Origin: Phycisphaerae bacterium
GTDB lineage: Bacteria; Planctomycetota; Phycisphaerae; Phycisphaerales; UBA1924
Assembly: GCA_014192545.1 (NCBI GenBank)
Contig: BJHL01000001.1
Span: forward strand, 914,134-978,133
Direction of reading: 5' to 3'
DNA length: 64,000 nucleotides
Shown: positions 52,685 through 61,380 of the stretch, piece after piece
Layout: the number at the start of each line of letters is the position of its first letter
Position numbering within the stretch: position 1 is the first letter of the stretch
Translations under genes and position numbers: made by a program
The notes under the pieces: model-generated
Seen by the model: the letters and a program-made list of their open reading frames with translations, nothing else
What the model was told of the DNA's origin: nothing
Database searches by the model: none

Positions 52685-54559
52685 TTACTTCGTCACTCCG
52701 TCACTTCTTCTGGCCTCTTCCGCCGCGATGGCCGCTTTCAGTTCGTCGCTCTTTGGCATGTATCGCCTGCGCGGCTGCGTGAAGAGTCGCTGGTAGCCCG
52801 CACTGGCAGGCAAGGGCGAGACCAGCGAGGTGCCGCCTTCGAGCAGGTGCGTGACGAATCGGCCTTGTTGATCTTCGATGGTGAAGGTCACGCCTTCGGC
52901 GCGATACAAGTTGGCAAGATCGACGGGCGTGAGGCCAACGAGGTGGCCGCTGGCGTGATACTGCTCCAGCACGGCGGGCGTGGGCGTGCGGAGGCATGAG
53001 CCGCCGAAGATGAAGGGGAGCGAGTCGCCTTGCACGCGCTGGTTCCATGCGTCGTTGGCGATGGCCACGGTGGTTGCGCTCTCCCACGCGCCCGCAGCTT
53101 CGCTGGGCGCGAGTTTGGCGTACACCAGTCGCACGCGCTGGCCGCCTTCGCTCAGGGGCTTGGGTCCAGGCACGTTCATCAGCGTGAGGCCTGTGCGCGT
53201 TGAGCCATCGATGGCGATGCTGAGCGTGCTTTGACCGGCGGGCAGCGTGAGGGGGACGACGTAGATGCGCTGGGGCAGCAGTTCGGCGTGGCGCGTGTCG
53301 GCGGTGCTGCCAGCTTTCATGAGTGCGCCCAGGGCGATGAGGCCTGCGCCGATCCACTTGGCGTCTTGGTTCTTGCTGTCGCTGCCGATGAGCACTGCGC
53401 TGCCGCCGATGATGAGGCCGTTGCCTAGTGCGCTCTTGATGGTGCGGACATCTTCGAGGTTGCGCCAGCGGTGGCTGGCGGCCATGGCGTTGATGTCTTG
53501 CGCGACGGGGAACAGCCCGGCGTCTTGGCCATCGATGCGGATGCGGACGCTGCGGTCGTCGCTGGGGGTGCGGGCTTTCCACTCGGCAATTGCGCCGTCG
53601 TTGCCGGTGGCGACTTTGGCTGGGCCCCGGCCAGCATCAACGATGAGCAGCGTGTTGAAGCTGCCTGCACGCATGGTGTCGGCGATTTGCTGCACACGTG
53701 GGTTTGCGCGGACAGCAGCCGTGAGATTGTCGCTGGCTTCTTCAGGGCGAGCGATAGCGATGTTGGCGGCGGCGTTCATCAGGTAGCCCAGCGCGAAGTC
53801 GCTTTGCGAGGTGACGTAGCCGTTGTCGATGAGGGTGTCGCCTGAGCCCTTCTCTTTCGCATCGGCTTTGGCGGCCGCTTCTGCAACTTCCAGCGTGGTG
53901 GGCTGCGGCTTGCCCACGGCTTTGGCAAAGTCGCGGAGCAGGAAGAGGCTGCTGCTGCTGGCGGCGCGGGCGTTGTCCCATTCGCCTCGCAGGGCTTTTT
54001 GCATGGCGATGTAATGAAAGCCCAGGGCCTGCTCGAAGGGTTCACCCTTCCAGATGCGAACGCCTTCGTAGAAGACCACGCTGGCGACGGTGCGGTCTTC
54101 GTTCACGCCTTGCGTGCGGAGCAAGGTGAAGAGTTGGTTGGCGGTTTCTTCGGCGGCGTTGGGCTGGCCATCGGCAAGGGCCATGAGCAGCAGCCGCATA
54201 CGCGAGAGGAGGTAGTCTTTGTTGCTCTGGTCCTGCGTGATGTCTTCTTGCAGCAGGCCCGCGGCTCTGCCGTATTCGCCGCGATCAGCCATGATGGCGA
54301 CGTCGCTGCGGAGGGCAGCGGACTGGCAGCCGGTGAGGAGCGAGAGAGATGACAGGGTCAAGATGCCCGAGATGGGCAAGATGCCCGAGATGGGCAAGGT
54401 GCCCGAGATGGGCAAGAAGCCCGAGATGGGCAAGATGCCCGAGATGGGCAAGATGCCCGAGATGGGCAAGATACCCAAGATGCCCAAGATGCTCAGTGTG
54501 GGTTTGGGCATCTTGACGGCGAGTGTCGTGGGTGCGGGGATGGACGTTGGGGCGGACAT
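52685..54559 (-). CDS. COG3014-like TPR lipoprotein with repeat-expanded signal peptide
   Basis: After a short N-terminus ([20 protein letters not shown]) the hydrophobic segment holds six tandem xLPISG units before [16 protein letters not shown], where Cys is a likely lipidation site. The mature part has TPR-like helices ([20 protein letters not shown]), then [20 protein letters not shown], matching COG3014 proteins of Vibrio-type lpoB operons. A central helix [16 protein letters not shown] is followed by beta-rich sequence. The last codons (RSDGVTK) are encoded by the dispersed GAAGTGAC repeat, which also supplies the stop. Signal length is unusual, so export needs testing. Confidence 0.75.
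   Translation of the reverse strand: MSAPTSIPAPTTLAVKMPKPTLSILGILGILPISGILPISGILPISGFLPISGTLPISGILPISGILTLSSLSLLTGCQSAALRSDVAIMADRGEYGRAAGLLQEDITQDQSNKDYLLSRMRLLLMALADGQPNAAEETANQLFTLLRTQGVNEDRTVASVVFYEGVRIWKGEPFEQALGFHYIAMQKALRGEWDNARAASSSSLFLLRDFAKAVGKPQPTTLEVAEAAAKADAKEKGSGDTLIDNGYVTSQSDFALGYLMNAAANIAIARPEEASDNLTAAVRANPRVQQIADTMRAGSFNTLLIVDAGRGPAKVATGNDGAIAEWKARTPSDDRSVRIRIDGQDAGLFPVAQDINAMAASHRWRNLEDVRTIKSALGNGLIIGGSAVLIGSDSKNQDAKWIGAGLIALGALMKAGSTADTRHAELLPQRIYVVPLTLPAGQSTLSIAIDGSTRTGLTLMNVPGPKPLSEGGQRVRLVYAKLAPSEAAGAWESATTVAIANDAWNQRVQGDSLPFIFGGSCLRTPTPAVLEQYHASGHLVGLTPVDLANLYRAEGVTFTIEDQQGRFVTHLLEGGTSLVSPLPASAGYQRLFTQPRRRYMPKSDELKAAIAAEEARRSDGVTK
54366..54473. repeat. Six 18-bp tandem repeats inside a signal-peptide region
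   Basis: Six copies of CCCGAGATGGGCAAGATG (last base triplet varies) run without interruption and encode xLPISG on the minus strand. Flanking partial units extend the series. All are multiples of 18 bp, so length change keeps the frame. Confidence 0.95.
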
Positions 54560-54562
54560 TGA

Positions 54563-54625
54563 GGGGGTGAGGGGGTGAGGGGGTGAGGGGGTGAGGGGGT
54601 GAGGGGGTGAATGGGTGAGCGGGTG
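54563..54625. repeat. GTGAGGGG tandem repeat between two lipoprotein genes
   Basis: GAGGGGGTGAGGGGGTGAG units (9-bp) repeat about six times, then degrade to GTGAATGGGTGAGCGGGTGA. They fill the gap between the COG3014-like gene and the preceding lipoprotein gene. The same vocabulary occurs at 4.26, 58.84, 61.87-62.5 and 63.95 kb. Confidence 0.9.
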
Positions 54626-54637
54626 AGAGCGAGTCAA

Positions 54638-55195
54638 TTAGTCGAAAGTCAGGCCGAAGGCTTGGCGTTTGAGTTCGAAGGTGTCGAGCCACTTGAGTTC
54701 GCCGGTGGCGAGGGCGGTTATGCGAAACTCGCAGATGTAGACATCGGTGCGGGCGTCTTTGATGCTGCGGGTGGTGTTGCGCAGGGTTGCGCTCATTTCG
54801 TGGGTGGGGCTGCGCAGGTCAGCGAAGGTGTTGTCGACGTTGCCGCTTTGCTGGGCGTGGATGAGGAACTCTTTGGGAATGACGAAGGAAATTGCCTTCT
54901 CTCGTCCGATGCGCACCATGTTGGCGTTGGTGCGAATCTTGGTCATGATGGCCCATTGCTCGCCTGAAGGGATGATGTCGTCGGTCAGGTTTTCGACCTT
55001 GTCCATCGCGACGACAACTTGCTCGCTGGTGCTGTCTCGGCTGGTCATCCAGTCGCTGTTGCGCAGGTTCAGGGCGACGATGGTGGCCATGTCGTCCAGG
55101 TCACGCATCGTGACTTTGGTGGTGCGAGGCGGGCCAGCGCACGCCTGGAGAAGGCAGGCTGCAAGAGCGATGAAGATGACAAGCAGTGCGCGCAT
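54638..55195 (-). CDS. LpoB-related lipoprotein
   Basis: MRALLVIFIALAACLLQACA carries a lipobox (LQAC). The mature part (VTMRDLDDMATIVALNLRNS, then QVVVAMDKVENLTDDIIPSG) then resembles the LpoB/CsgG-type fold with a VxVxKVxNxT strand. It is 185 residues. Assigned as LpoB-like by this strand and by its place between a clearer LpoB homologue and the COG3014-like gene. ATG 55195 follows GGAAGGG. Confidence 0.72.
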   Translation of the reverse strand: MRALLVIFIALAACLLQACAGPPRTTKVTMRDLDDMATIVALNLRNSDWMTSRDSTSEQVVVAMDKVENLTDDIIPSGEQWAIMTKIRTNANMVRIGREKAISFVIPKEFLIHAQQSGNVDNTFADLRSPTHEMSATLRNTTRSIKDARTDVYICEFRITALATGELKWLDTFELKRQAFGLTFD

Positions 55196-55239
55196 GACGA
55201 CCCTTCCACAGTTGCACGAGCAAGCCAGCATGTGGGCAA

Positions 55240-55881
55240 TCAGCGGAGTTGCTTGACTTCGTAGGGGACGTTTTCCCAGACCAGTTCGCCGGTTTCCATG
55301 TTGACGAGGTTGTAGCCCATCATGTAGGTGTTGCTTGCGCCGCCGCCGCGTTCGATGCGGTACATCTCGCCATTGAGGAAGTAGGTGTACGCGGGGTTGA
55401 GGTCCTTGCGCTCGGGGCGGTTGCCTTCTTGCAGCAGGTCGGTGTTCTTGCTGGTTTCACGCTGGATGAGCGGATCGATGCGTTGCTTCATCTCAACAAA
55501 GCGCACGTTGCGCAGCACGTTCTGGCTTTGCATCAGCTTCTGGCGGATGCGGGTGCGGAAGGCTTCGAAGTCAGTTGTCGAGACGATGCCGGTTTTGTTG
55601 ACGATGTCGCCAAAGACAATCGTGGCGCGGTAGTCGCCATTGAGGGCGGGCACGTCTTTGAGGTCACTCGCAAGTTGTTGCGCGACGGCGTCGCTGTGTT
55701 CAAAGAGGCTGGCGGGCAGGACGCGGGCGTCGTTGCGTTCGGCGCGGGTGGTGTCGGTGACTTCGGCTCGGCCGCCGCTGTCGCCGCGTGGGGGCTGGCA
55801 GCCGGTGAGGGTGGCGGTGAGGGTGACGAGGGTGACGAGGCTGAGGCACGAACCAAGAACCGTGAACGAGCGAGCTTGCAT
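55240..55881 (-). CDS. LpoB-like penicillin-binding-protein activator lipoprotein
   Basis: MQARSFTVLGSCLSLVTLVT leads to TLTGCQPP (LTGC lipobox). The mature domain ALNGDYRATIVFGDIVNKTG, then TDFEAFRTRIRQKLMQSQNV, and later NPAYTYFLNGEMYRIERGGG match LpoB, the outer-membrane lipoprotein that activates the glycan synthase PBP1B in E. coli. ATG 55881 has GGAG seven bases upstream. It is the first gene of the five-gene minus-strand operon. A planctomycete use of LpoB-like proteins with a thin peptidoglycan is plausible but not shown by sequence. Confidence 0.82.
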   Translation of the reverse strand: MQARSFTVLGSCLSLVTLVTLTATLTGCQPPRGDSGGRAEVTDTTRAERNDARVLPASLFEHSDAVAQQLASDLKDVPALNGDYRATIVFGDIVNKTGIVSTTDFEAFRTRIRQKLMQSQNVLRNVRFVEMKQRIDPLIQRETSKNTDLLQEGNRPERKDLNPAYTYFLNGEMYRIERGGGASNTYMMGYNLVNMETGELVWENVPYEVKQLR

Positions 55882-56006
55882 GACCATACTCCAAAAGCGG
55901 TGCGATTGCGGCAGTTTTCGGCTGCGAATGCACCGGCGATGCGATGTTAGACCTGACTAACCTACGTTGGTTCCCGCTGCGCGTTACGTGTTGCAAGTTC
56001 GTGTGG

Positions 56007-56053
56007 CGTACGGATGTTTTCCGTACGTTGTGCGAGTGAAATCCGTACGGATT
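56007..56053. promoter_or_regulatory. Hairpin and palindrome sharing CCGTACGG
   Basis: CGTACGGA-TGTTT-TCCGTACG is a perfect 8-bp stem (56007-56027), and AATCCGTACGGATT at 56040-56053 is a perfect 14-bp palindrome with the same core. They lie between gmk and the Lpo operon. No T-run follows, so they may be operator sites upstream of the operon (reading to the left). Confidence 0.5.
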
Positions 56054-56095
56054 CGCTTGCCACTTCCTTACTTGCTCACTTACTTGCCGGCTCAC

Positions 56096-56713
56096 TTACT
56101 TGCCGGCTCGACGCGTGCGTTCGCCCTGCACCAGGTCGCAGGCTCGCTTGATGGCCGCGTCGATGGCATCGTTGACGATGAAGACGTTGTAGACGCCGCT
56201 GGCTTTGGCGCTTTCGATCTCGGCTTTGGCGGCGTTGAAGCGTTTGGTGATCTGCTCGGTGCTTTCGCGTTTGCGGTCGCGAAGGCGACGGAGCAGTTCT
56301 TCCTCGGTGGGTGGCAAGATGAAGATGGCGAAGGCATCGGGCACGTGCTGCTTGATCTGCACGGCGCCTTGCACGTCGATTTCGAGAATGACCAGGCGGC
56401 CGCGACGCAGGTGTTCGAGGACGGGGGCTTTGGGGGTGCCGTATTTTTTGCCGTAAACGCCTGCGGTTTCGAAGAACTCGCCGCGTGACTTCATGGCTTC
56501 GAAGGTGGCGTCGTCGATGAAGTGGTAGTCAACGCCTTCGGTGTCGGCGTCGGTTTTTGCGCGGGTGGTGCAACTGACACTGAAGACGCTGTCAGCGATG
56601 GAACGCTCCACGCCGCGAGTGATGGTGGTCTTGCCAGCACCGCTGGGCCCGCTGATGATGAGCAGCAGGCCGTTGTCGGTGTCGGTGGGAAGGCGATGGG
56701 GTCCCTGGGCCAT
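56096..56713 (-). CDS. gmk: Guanylate kinase
   Basis: Gmk phosphorylates GMP to GDP. The P-loop is ISGPSGAGKTTITRGV, followed by SCTTRAK, GVDYHFIDDATFEAMKSRGE and LVILEIDVQGAVQIKQH. The lid IKQHVPDAFAIFILPPTEEE is typical. The 205-residue length is normal. The last residues are encoded by a short tandem (TTACTTGCCGGCTC twice) that spans the stop codon. Confidence 0.95.
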   Translation of the reverse strand: MAQGPHRLPTDTDNGLLLIISGPSGAGKTTITRGVERSIADSVFSVSCTTRAKTDADTEGVDYHFIDDATFEAMKSRGEFFETAGVYGKKYGTPKAPVLEHLRRGRLVILEIDVQGAVQIKQHVPDAFAIFILPPTEEELLRRLRDRKRESTEQITKRFNAAKAEIESAKASGVYNVFIVNDAIDAAIKRACDLVQGERTRRAGK

Positions 56714-56769
56714 GGGCAGTTTGTAGGCGGGGTGCGGTGGGCGGGTGCGGGGAGGCTGCGAGAGGTTTT

Positions 56770-57762
56770 TCAGGCTTCGATCATCGTCTTGAGTGCCGCC
56801 ATACGCACCAGCACGCCGTTGCTGACTTGCTTGAGGATCACGCTTTGCGGGCCATCGGCGACTTCGGCATCGAGTTCGATGCCGCGGTTGATGGGGCCGG
56901 GGTGCATGATGATGGCGGAGGCTTTGAGTTTCTCGGCTCGGCCAGCGGTCAGGGCGTATTGCGAGCGGTATTCGCGCACGCTGGCGATGACGGTGGGTTT
57001 GCCCAATTCCTTACCAGCTTCCTTGCCGGCGTCTTTTGATTCGTAACGCTCAAACTGAATGCGCAGCATCATGATGGCATCAAGCTGGGGCAGCAGCGGG
57101 TCAAGGTCGTGGGTGACGACAGCGCCGAGGGTTTCGAGGCCTTTGGGGGCTAATTGCGAACTGCCCACGCAGATGACGCGGGCGCCCAGCGTGGTGAGGC
57201 AGGCGATGTTGCTGCGGGCCACGCGCGAGGCGTTGACATCACCCACGATGGCGATGGTCAGGCCTGCGAGGTCAAAGTCTTCACGCTGGTGGCTTTGGGC
57301 AATCGTGTACGCATCCAGCAAAGCCTGCGTTGGGTGTTCGTGGCGACCATCGCCCGCGTTGAGGACCGGCACGTGCACGCGCGACGCGATGAGTGCGGCG
57401 GCTCCGCTCTGGCGGGCACGCACCACCAACGCGCTCACGCCCATGGCCTCGATGTTGGTCGCCGTGTCGATCAGCGTTTCGCCTTTGCTCACGCTGCTGG
57501 TCTGGCCTTGCAGATCGATGACTTCGGCGCCCAGCCGCTTGGCGGCGACGCTGAAACTCAGGCGCGTGCGGGTGCTGTCCTCAAAGAAGAGGTTGGCGAC
57601 GACCTTGCCCATGAGGGCAGTGGCGTAGGCGTTGGTGTTGGTGCCTCGGCCTGCGCCCATGGCGCGTTCCATCTGGCGGGTGGCACGCAGCAGAGCGACG
57701 ATTTGCTCGCGCGGGGTGTTTTGCAGTCCAAGCAGGTGACGAGGCGAGGCGAGGGTGGCCAT
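56770..57762 (-). CDS. pyrB: Aspartate carbamoyltransferase catalytic subunit
   Basis: PyrB joins carbamoyl phosphate and aspartate in pyrimidine synthesis. The carbamoyl-phosphate site is FFEDSTRTRLSFSVAAKRLG, then SKGETLIDTATNIEAMG, HEHPTQALLDAYTI, and GDVNASRVARSNI. The end has HPGPINRGIELDAEVADG. An insertion KDAGKEAGKELGKPTVI of repeated KEAGK near residue 245 is unusual for the family. ATG 57762 is preferred; another ATG lies 15 bp upstream. No pyrC or regulatory subunit is adjacent. Confidence 0.95.
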   Translation of the reverse strand: MATLASPRHLLGLQNTPREQIVALLRATRQMERAMGAGRGTNTNAYATALMGKVVANLFFEDSTRTRLSFSVAAKRLGAEVIDLQGQTSSVSKGETLIDTATNIEAMGVSALVVRARQSGAAALIASRVHVPVLNAGDGRHEHPTQALLDAYTIAQSHQREDFDLAGLTIAIVGDVNASRVARSNIACLTTLGARVICVGSSQLAPKGLETLGAVVTHDLDPLLPQLDAIMMLRIQFERYESKDAGKEAGKELGKPTVIASVREYRSQYALTAGRAEKLKASAIIMHPGPINRGIELDAEVADGPQSVILKQVSNGVLVRMAALKTMIEA

Positions 57763-57798
57763 GGCAGAGGATAGCAAAATGCGGGGCGAGGAATTTGC

Positions 57799-58908
57799 TT
57801 AGGTGTTGCTGTCGGGCGGCGGTGTCCAGCCCCATTCCACGTATTGCCAGGCGATGGAGCCATCGGCGTAGACATCGAGCAATCCATACCCGGGCATCGC
57901 GCGATCGGGGCGGTCGAGCATCGTCTTATCTTCGCGACGCTGGGCAAAGAACTCGCGGCTCTTGGCTTGGCTTTGCCACCATGCGCCGCAGACGGCGCCG
58001 CTGTTGATCCAGCTCGTGCCGGCGTAGTCGATGCGTTCGACCATGTGGATGTGGCCACTGAGAACAGCCGAAACGTTGGGATAGCGCGAGATGAGGTTGA
58101 CCACGCGCGCACGGTCCATGAGCAGCGAGCCGCCGCCGGTGACCCAGTTGTTGTCGGCGTTGGTGCGGGCGTCCACCAGCAGGGTGCTGGCGTGCAGGGC
58201 GGGAATGTGCGTGAGGATGACGATGGGCGTGGCTGCGGGCGTGGAGGCAAGTTCACTTTGCAGCCACTCGAACTGAGTCTCGCCCAGGCCGCCTTCGTAG
58301 AAGGTTTCGCCGCGAGGTTGGACGGTGTCGAGGATGATGAAACGGATGTTGCGCGCGGTGAAGGCGTAGTAGGGGGCGCTCATGCCCAAGAGGTCCGTGG
58401 CCCATGCTTTGCCCCAGCCTTGTTCGTTGCCGGTGGTTTGACTTTCTTTTTTGTTCCAGCCCCAGATGTCGTGGTTGCCCAAGCAGTGGTAGACGGGCAG
58501 TTTGTTGTGGGCCCGCATGGATTGCAGGTAGAGGTCCCACTGCTGCTGCGAACGCTCGCGGGTTTTTTCGAAACTGGAGAAGATGATGTCGCCGCCGTGG
58601 AGGACGAGGTCGGGCTGATCGCGCAGGCTGGCGATGTGCTGCCACATGTTGCAGGTGCCTTCGAAGGCTTGGCGCTCGGGCTGGGTGTGGCTGTCGGTGA
58701 TGTGGGCGACGCGGGCGAGGCGGGGGCTGGGTGGGCGAGAGTTGGTGGGTTTCGAGCCGGTAGTGGTGCAGCCGCCAAGCAATGCGCCAAGGCCAGCGAG
58801 AGAGCCCAGGGCGAGCAGGTCGCGGCGGGTGGGCGTGAGGGGGTGAGCAGGTGAGCGGGGGTGAGGGGGGTGGTCAAGATGACCATCGGTGGGAGTGGGG
58901 GTGGGCAT
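57799..58908 (-). CDS. Tat-exported metallophosphoesterase
   Basis: The N-terminus has a twin-Arg signal RRDLLALGSLAGLGALLGGC (Tat plus lipobox). The phosphoesterase motifs follow: HITDSHTQ (DxH), LHGGDIIF (GGD), CLGNHDIWG (GNHD), ILTHIPAL and LSGHIHMVE (GHxH). All metal ligands are present. It acts in the periplasm on an unknown phosphate ester. The ATG at 58908 and the first 25 residues (MPTPTPTDGHLDHPPHP) lie inside the dispersed repeat element at 58830-58912, so the repeat provides the start codon. Confidence 0.88.
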   Translation of the reverse strand: MPTPTPTDGHLDHPPHPRSPAHPLTPTRRDLLALGSLAGLGALLGGCTTTGSKPTNSRPPSPRLARVAHITDSHTQPERQAFEGTCNMWQHIASLRDQPDLVLHGGDIIFSSFEKTRERSQQQWDLYLQSMRAHNKLPVYHCLGNHDIWGWNKKESQTTGNEQGWGKAWATDLLGMSAPYYAFTARNIRFIILDTVQPRGETFYEGGLGETQFEWLQSELASTPAATPIVILTHIPALHASTLLVDARTNADNNWVTGGGSLLMDRARVVNLISRYPNVSAVLSGHIHMVERIDYAGTSWINSGAVCGAWWQSQAKSREFFAQRREDKTMLDRPDRAMPGYGLLDVYADGSIAWQYVEWGWTPPPDSNT

Positions 58909-58912
58909 CTTG
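58830..58912. repeat. Dispersed repeat covering the phosphoesterase start
   Basis: GTGAGGGGGTGAGCAGGTGA-type words (58838-58870) are followed by a CAAGATG...GGGCATCTTG palindrome (58875-58912), the same palindrome type as at 62103, 62293 and 63906. The start codon of the phosphoesterase is in the right arm. Confidence 0.75.
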
Positions 58913-58972
58913 AAAGTGTTTGCAGGCTGGGGCGGCGAGTCACGCGGGGTGGGAGTGGCCGTAGCATTCTTT

Positions 58973-60232
58973 ATGAAAATGAAACGTGAGCAGGACGCAC
59001 GCAGCAAAGCGACACAAGAGCACAGCAGCACGATCAAGCGAGGCAGCGGGCTTGCGGGGGCTTTGGTTGCGGCTGGCGTGGTTTGTTGTGCTGCTGCTTG
59101 GCCTGCGTTTGCGCAGCCGGTGGCGACGCCGCCGCCCGCACAGGCACCTGCCCCCGTTCCTGCTCCTGCTCCTGCTCCGGCCCCGGCCCCGGCCCCCGAT
59201 CCCGTTCCCGTTCCGGCCCCCGCCCCCGAAATGCAGATGGAAGAAGAGCGCCCCGCCACCGTGCTGCTGCTGCGGCGTGAAGCCGGGCTGATGCGGCCCA
59301 TGCTCAAGACGCCGGATGCCAATCGCTTTGTCATTCAGACCAACTACCTGCCCGTGGTGGATTCGGTCACGGTCTACGCCCGCAAAGAGCCTCGCAGTTA
59401 TCTCACGCCCGCGCAGTTTGAAGCCTTGCCCGAGGCTGAGCGGGCAGGCTACGAAGAAAAGCAGTTTGATGACTACTTCTTCTACTACACGCGATACGGC
59501 TCGCCGCTGGCGTATGCCCGGCCGATTGATTTGATCGCAGCGCAGTGGAACAGCACCAGGGAAGGGCCAGAGACATTTCGCGACAAGAAGATCGTCGATT
59601 TTGGTTTCGGCGGGCTTGGCCAACTTCGCATGCTTGGCAACATGGGTGCGCACGTGACAGGCATCGAGGTTGATCCGATGCTGCAGGCCCTCTACGCCGA
59701 CCCGGCGTTGCAGGGCGAAGTCACGCGCCCCAGCATCATGGATGATGTGCCGCCCGTGGGCTCGCTGAAGTTGGTTTTTGGGCAGTGGCCTGCGGATGCT
59801 GCGACCAAGGCAAGCGTTGACGAACGCGGCAAGTATGATCTGTTCATCAGCAAGAACACGCTCAAGCGTGGATACATCACGCCTGAGAAGGAAGTGGACC
59901 CGCGCATGATGGTGCATCTTGGCATGAGCAACGAGGCGTTTGTGGCAGAACTCGCCAACGCCATGAACCCCGGCGGGCTGGTGATGATCTACAACCTCTG
60001 CCCCAAGCAAGCCCCCGAAGGCGAGCCGTACAAGCCCTGGGCTGATGGCCGATGCCCGTTTGATCGCCAGATGCTGGAGAAGGCCGGGTTCGAGATCATC
60101 AAGTACGACGAAGACGACACGGCCGCCGCCCGCGAGATGGGCCGCAAACTGGAATGGGACAACGGCCCCAGCGCGATGGATCTGGAGAACGATCTGGTGG
60201 TGTGGTATACGTTGTTGAAGAGGAGTACCTGA
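58973..60232 (+). CDS. Exported methyltransferase-like protein with Pro/Ala repeat
   Basis: ATG 58973 gives MKMKREQDARSKATQ followed by a signal segment GLAGALVAAGVVCCAAAWPA, cleaving near AFAQ. A PAPAPAP-rich linker of about 40 residues follows. The folded domain has FRDKKIVDFGFGGLGQLRML and GAHVTGIEVDP, a class I SAM-binding motif with GFGGLGQ in place of GxGxG. MVHLGMSNEAFVAELANAMN and PGGLVMIYNLC complete it. A periplasmic SAM enzyme is unexpected because SAM is cytosolic, so it may bind another ligand. The stop codon lies in the AGTACC repeat downstream. Confidence 0.75.
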   Translation: MKMKREQDARSKATQEHSSTIKRGSGLAGALVAAGVVCCAAAWPAFAQPVATPPPAQAPAPVPAPAPAPAPAPAPDPVPVPAPAPEMQMEEERPATVLLLRREAGLMRPMLKTPDANRFVIQTNYLPVVDSVTVYARKEPRSYLTPAQFEALPEAERAGYEEKQFDDYFFYYTRYGSPLAYARPIDLIAAQWNSTREGPETFRDKKIVDFGFGGLGQLRMLGNMGAHVTGIEVDPMLQALYADPALQGEVTRPSIMDDVPPVGSLKLVFGQWPADAATKASVDERGKYDLFISKNTLKRGYITPEKEVDPRMMVHLGMSNEAFVAELANAMNPGGLVMIYNLCPKQAPEGEPYKPWADGRCPFDRQMLEKAGFEIIKYDEDDTAAAREMGRKLEWDNGPSAMDLENDLVVWYTLLKRST

Positions 60233-60318
60233 GTACCGGAGTGCCGGAGTCCGAAAGGAAAGGCACACCGCTCTTGCGCTGTCTGCCTTTCACTTCGGTA
60301 CTGCGGTACTCAGGTACT
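60224..60318. repeat. AGTACC miniature hairpin element, copy 1
   Basis: A 27-nt arm (60224-60250, AGTACCTGAGTACCGGAGTG...) is complementary with four mismatches to 60292-60318. The inner part contains AAAGGCACACCG and CTGCCTTTC. The same design occurs at 63795-63889. The stop codon of the upstream gene lies in the left arm. Confidence 0.85.
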
Positions 60319-60332
60319 TCGGTACTTCTTCC

Positions 60333-61343
60333 TCACCCCAGCTTCATCGCCTTCAGCAGCGCACTGCCCATATCCGCCGGGCTCAGTGCAACGCTCACGC
60401 CCGCGGCCTGCAGCGCGCTGATCTTCGCGTCTGCCGTGTCGTCGGCTCCGCCGATGATGGCTCCTGCGTGGCCCATGCGGCGGCCCGGGGGTGCGGTGCG
60501 GCCTGCGATGAACGCGGCGACGGGCTTTTTCACGTGAGCCTTGATGAACTCGGCGGCTTTGATTTCATCGGTCCCGCCGATTTCGCCAATCATCACGATG
60601 CCGGCGGTGTCGGGGTCTTCGTCAAAGAGTTTGAGCACGTCGATGTGGTTGATGCCGCGAACGGGGTCGCCGCCGATGCCCACGCAGGTGCTTTGAGCAA
60701 AGCCCAGGTTGCTGGTTTGCCAGACGGCTTCATACGTCAGCGTGCCGCTGCGCGAGACGATGCCGATGGCCTTGCCGCGCGTGCATTTGCTTTCGCTGAT
60801 GTGCGTGTGGATGTAGCCGGGCATGATGCCGATCTTGCAACCGGCGTTGGTGTACGGATCGCTGCTGGAGCCGCCGCCGCCGGTCTTGGGGCCGGGCGTG
60901 ATGACGCCCGGGCAGTTGGGGCCAACCAGCGTGATGCGTTGGTGGCGGACGGGCTTGCCACTGGACGAACCAGTCGGCATGGCACTCATCGCGTTCATCT
61001 CATCCAGCACAGCCCGCACGCGAATCATGTCCTGCACGGGCACGCCTTCGGTGATTGCGCACACCACCGGCAGGCCGGCGTACGCCGCTTCAAGAATCGC
61101 ATCGCCCGCGAAGGGCGGCGGCACGAAGATCATGGTGGCAGTGGCGCCAGTCTTGCGCACGGCTTCATTCACGGTGTCGAAGATCGGCAGGCCGTTCTCG
61201 TCTTTGGTGCCGCCTTTGCCAGGCGTGACGCCGCCGACCATTTTGGTGCCGTAGTTGTTGCAACCTTTGGTGTGCACCGCGCCGAACGCGCCGGTGATGC
61301 CCTGACAGATGACGCGCGTGTCTTTATCGATGAGAATGGCCAT
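60333..61343 (-). CDS. sucD: Succinyl-CoA synthetase alpha subunit
   Basis: SucD carries the phosphohistidine of the succinyl-CoA/succinate step of the TCA cycle. The CoA-binding start is [20 protein letters not shown], then [35 protein letters not shown], and GHAGAIIGG with the catalytic His. It is 336 residues, about 45 longer than E. coli SucD, because of three insertions ([28 protein letters not shown], and [11 protein letters not shown]). No sucC is next to it. ATG 61343 is chosen; the longer ORF is translated Glu/Arg repeat. Confidence 0.93.
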   Translation of the reverse strand: MAILIDKDTRVICQGITGAFGAVHTKGCNNYGTKMVGGVTPGKGGTKDENGLPIFDTVNEAVRKTGATATMIFVPPPFAGDAILEAAYAGLPVVCAITEGVPVQDMIRVRAVLDEMNAMSAMPTGSSSGKPVRHQRITLVGPNCPGVITPGPKTGGGGSSSDPYTNAGCKIGIMPGYIHTHISESKCTRGKAIGIVSRSGTLTYEAVWQTSNLGFAQSTCVGIGGDPVRGINHIDVLKLFDEDPDTAGIVMIGEIGGTDEIKAAEFIKAHVKKPVAAFIAGRTAPPGRRMGHAGAIIGGADDTADAKISALQAAGVSVALSPADMGSALLKAMKLG

Positions 61344-61380
61344 AGGGAGGCAGCGTAGGAGGGGGGGAGGGAGCGAGGGG

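Noticed and set aside
54219..54578. Plus-strand ORF with MGKMPE repeats
   Set aside because: It is the antisense reading of the xLPISG signal-peptide repeats of the minus-strand lipoprotein gene.
58889..58972. N-terminal extension of the methyltransferase-like protein (MGVGVGILKVF...)
   Set aside because: It is translated repeat sequence; the signal peptide logic fits the start at 58973.
60468..61358. 296-codon plus-strand ORF opposite sucD
   Set aside because: His/Ala/Asp-rich shadow with no motif; sucD is unambiguous.
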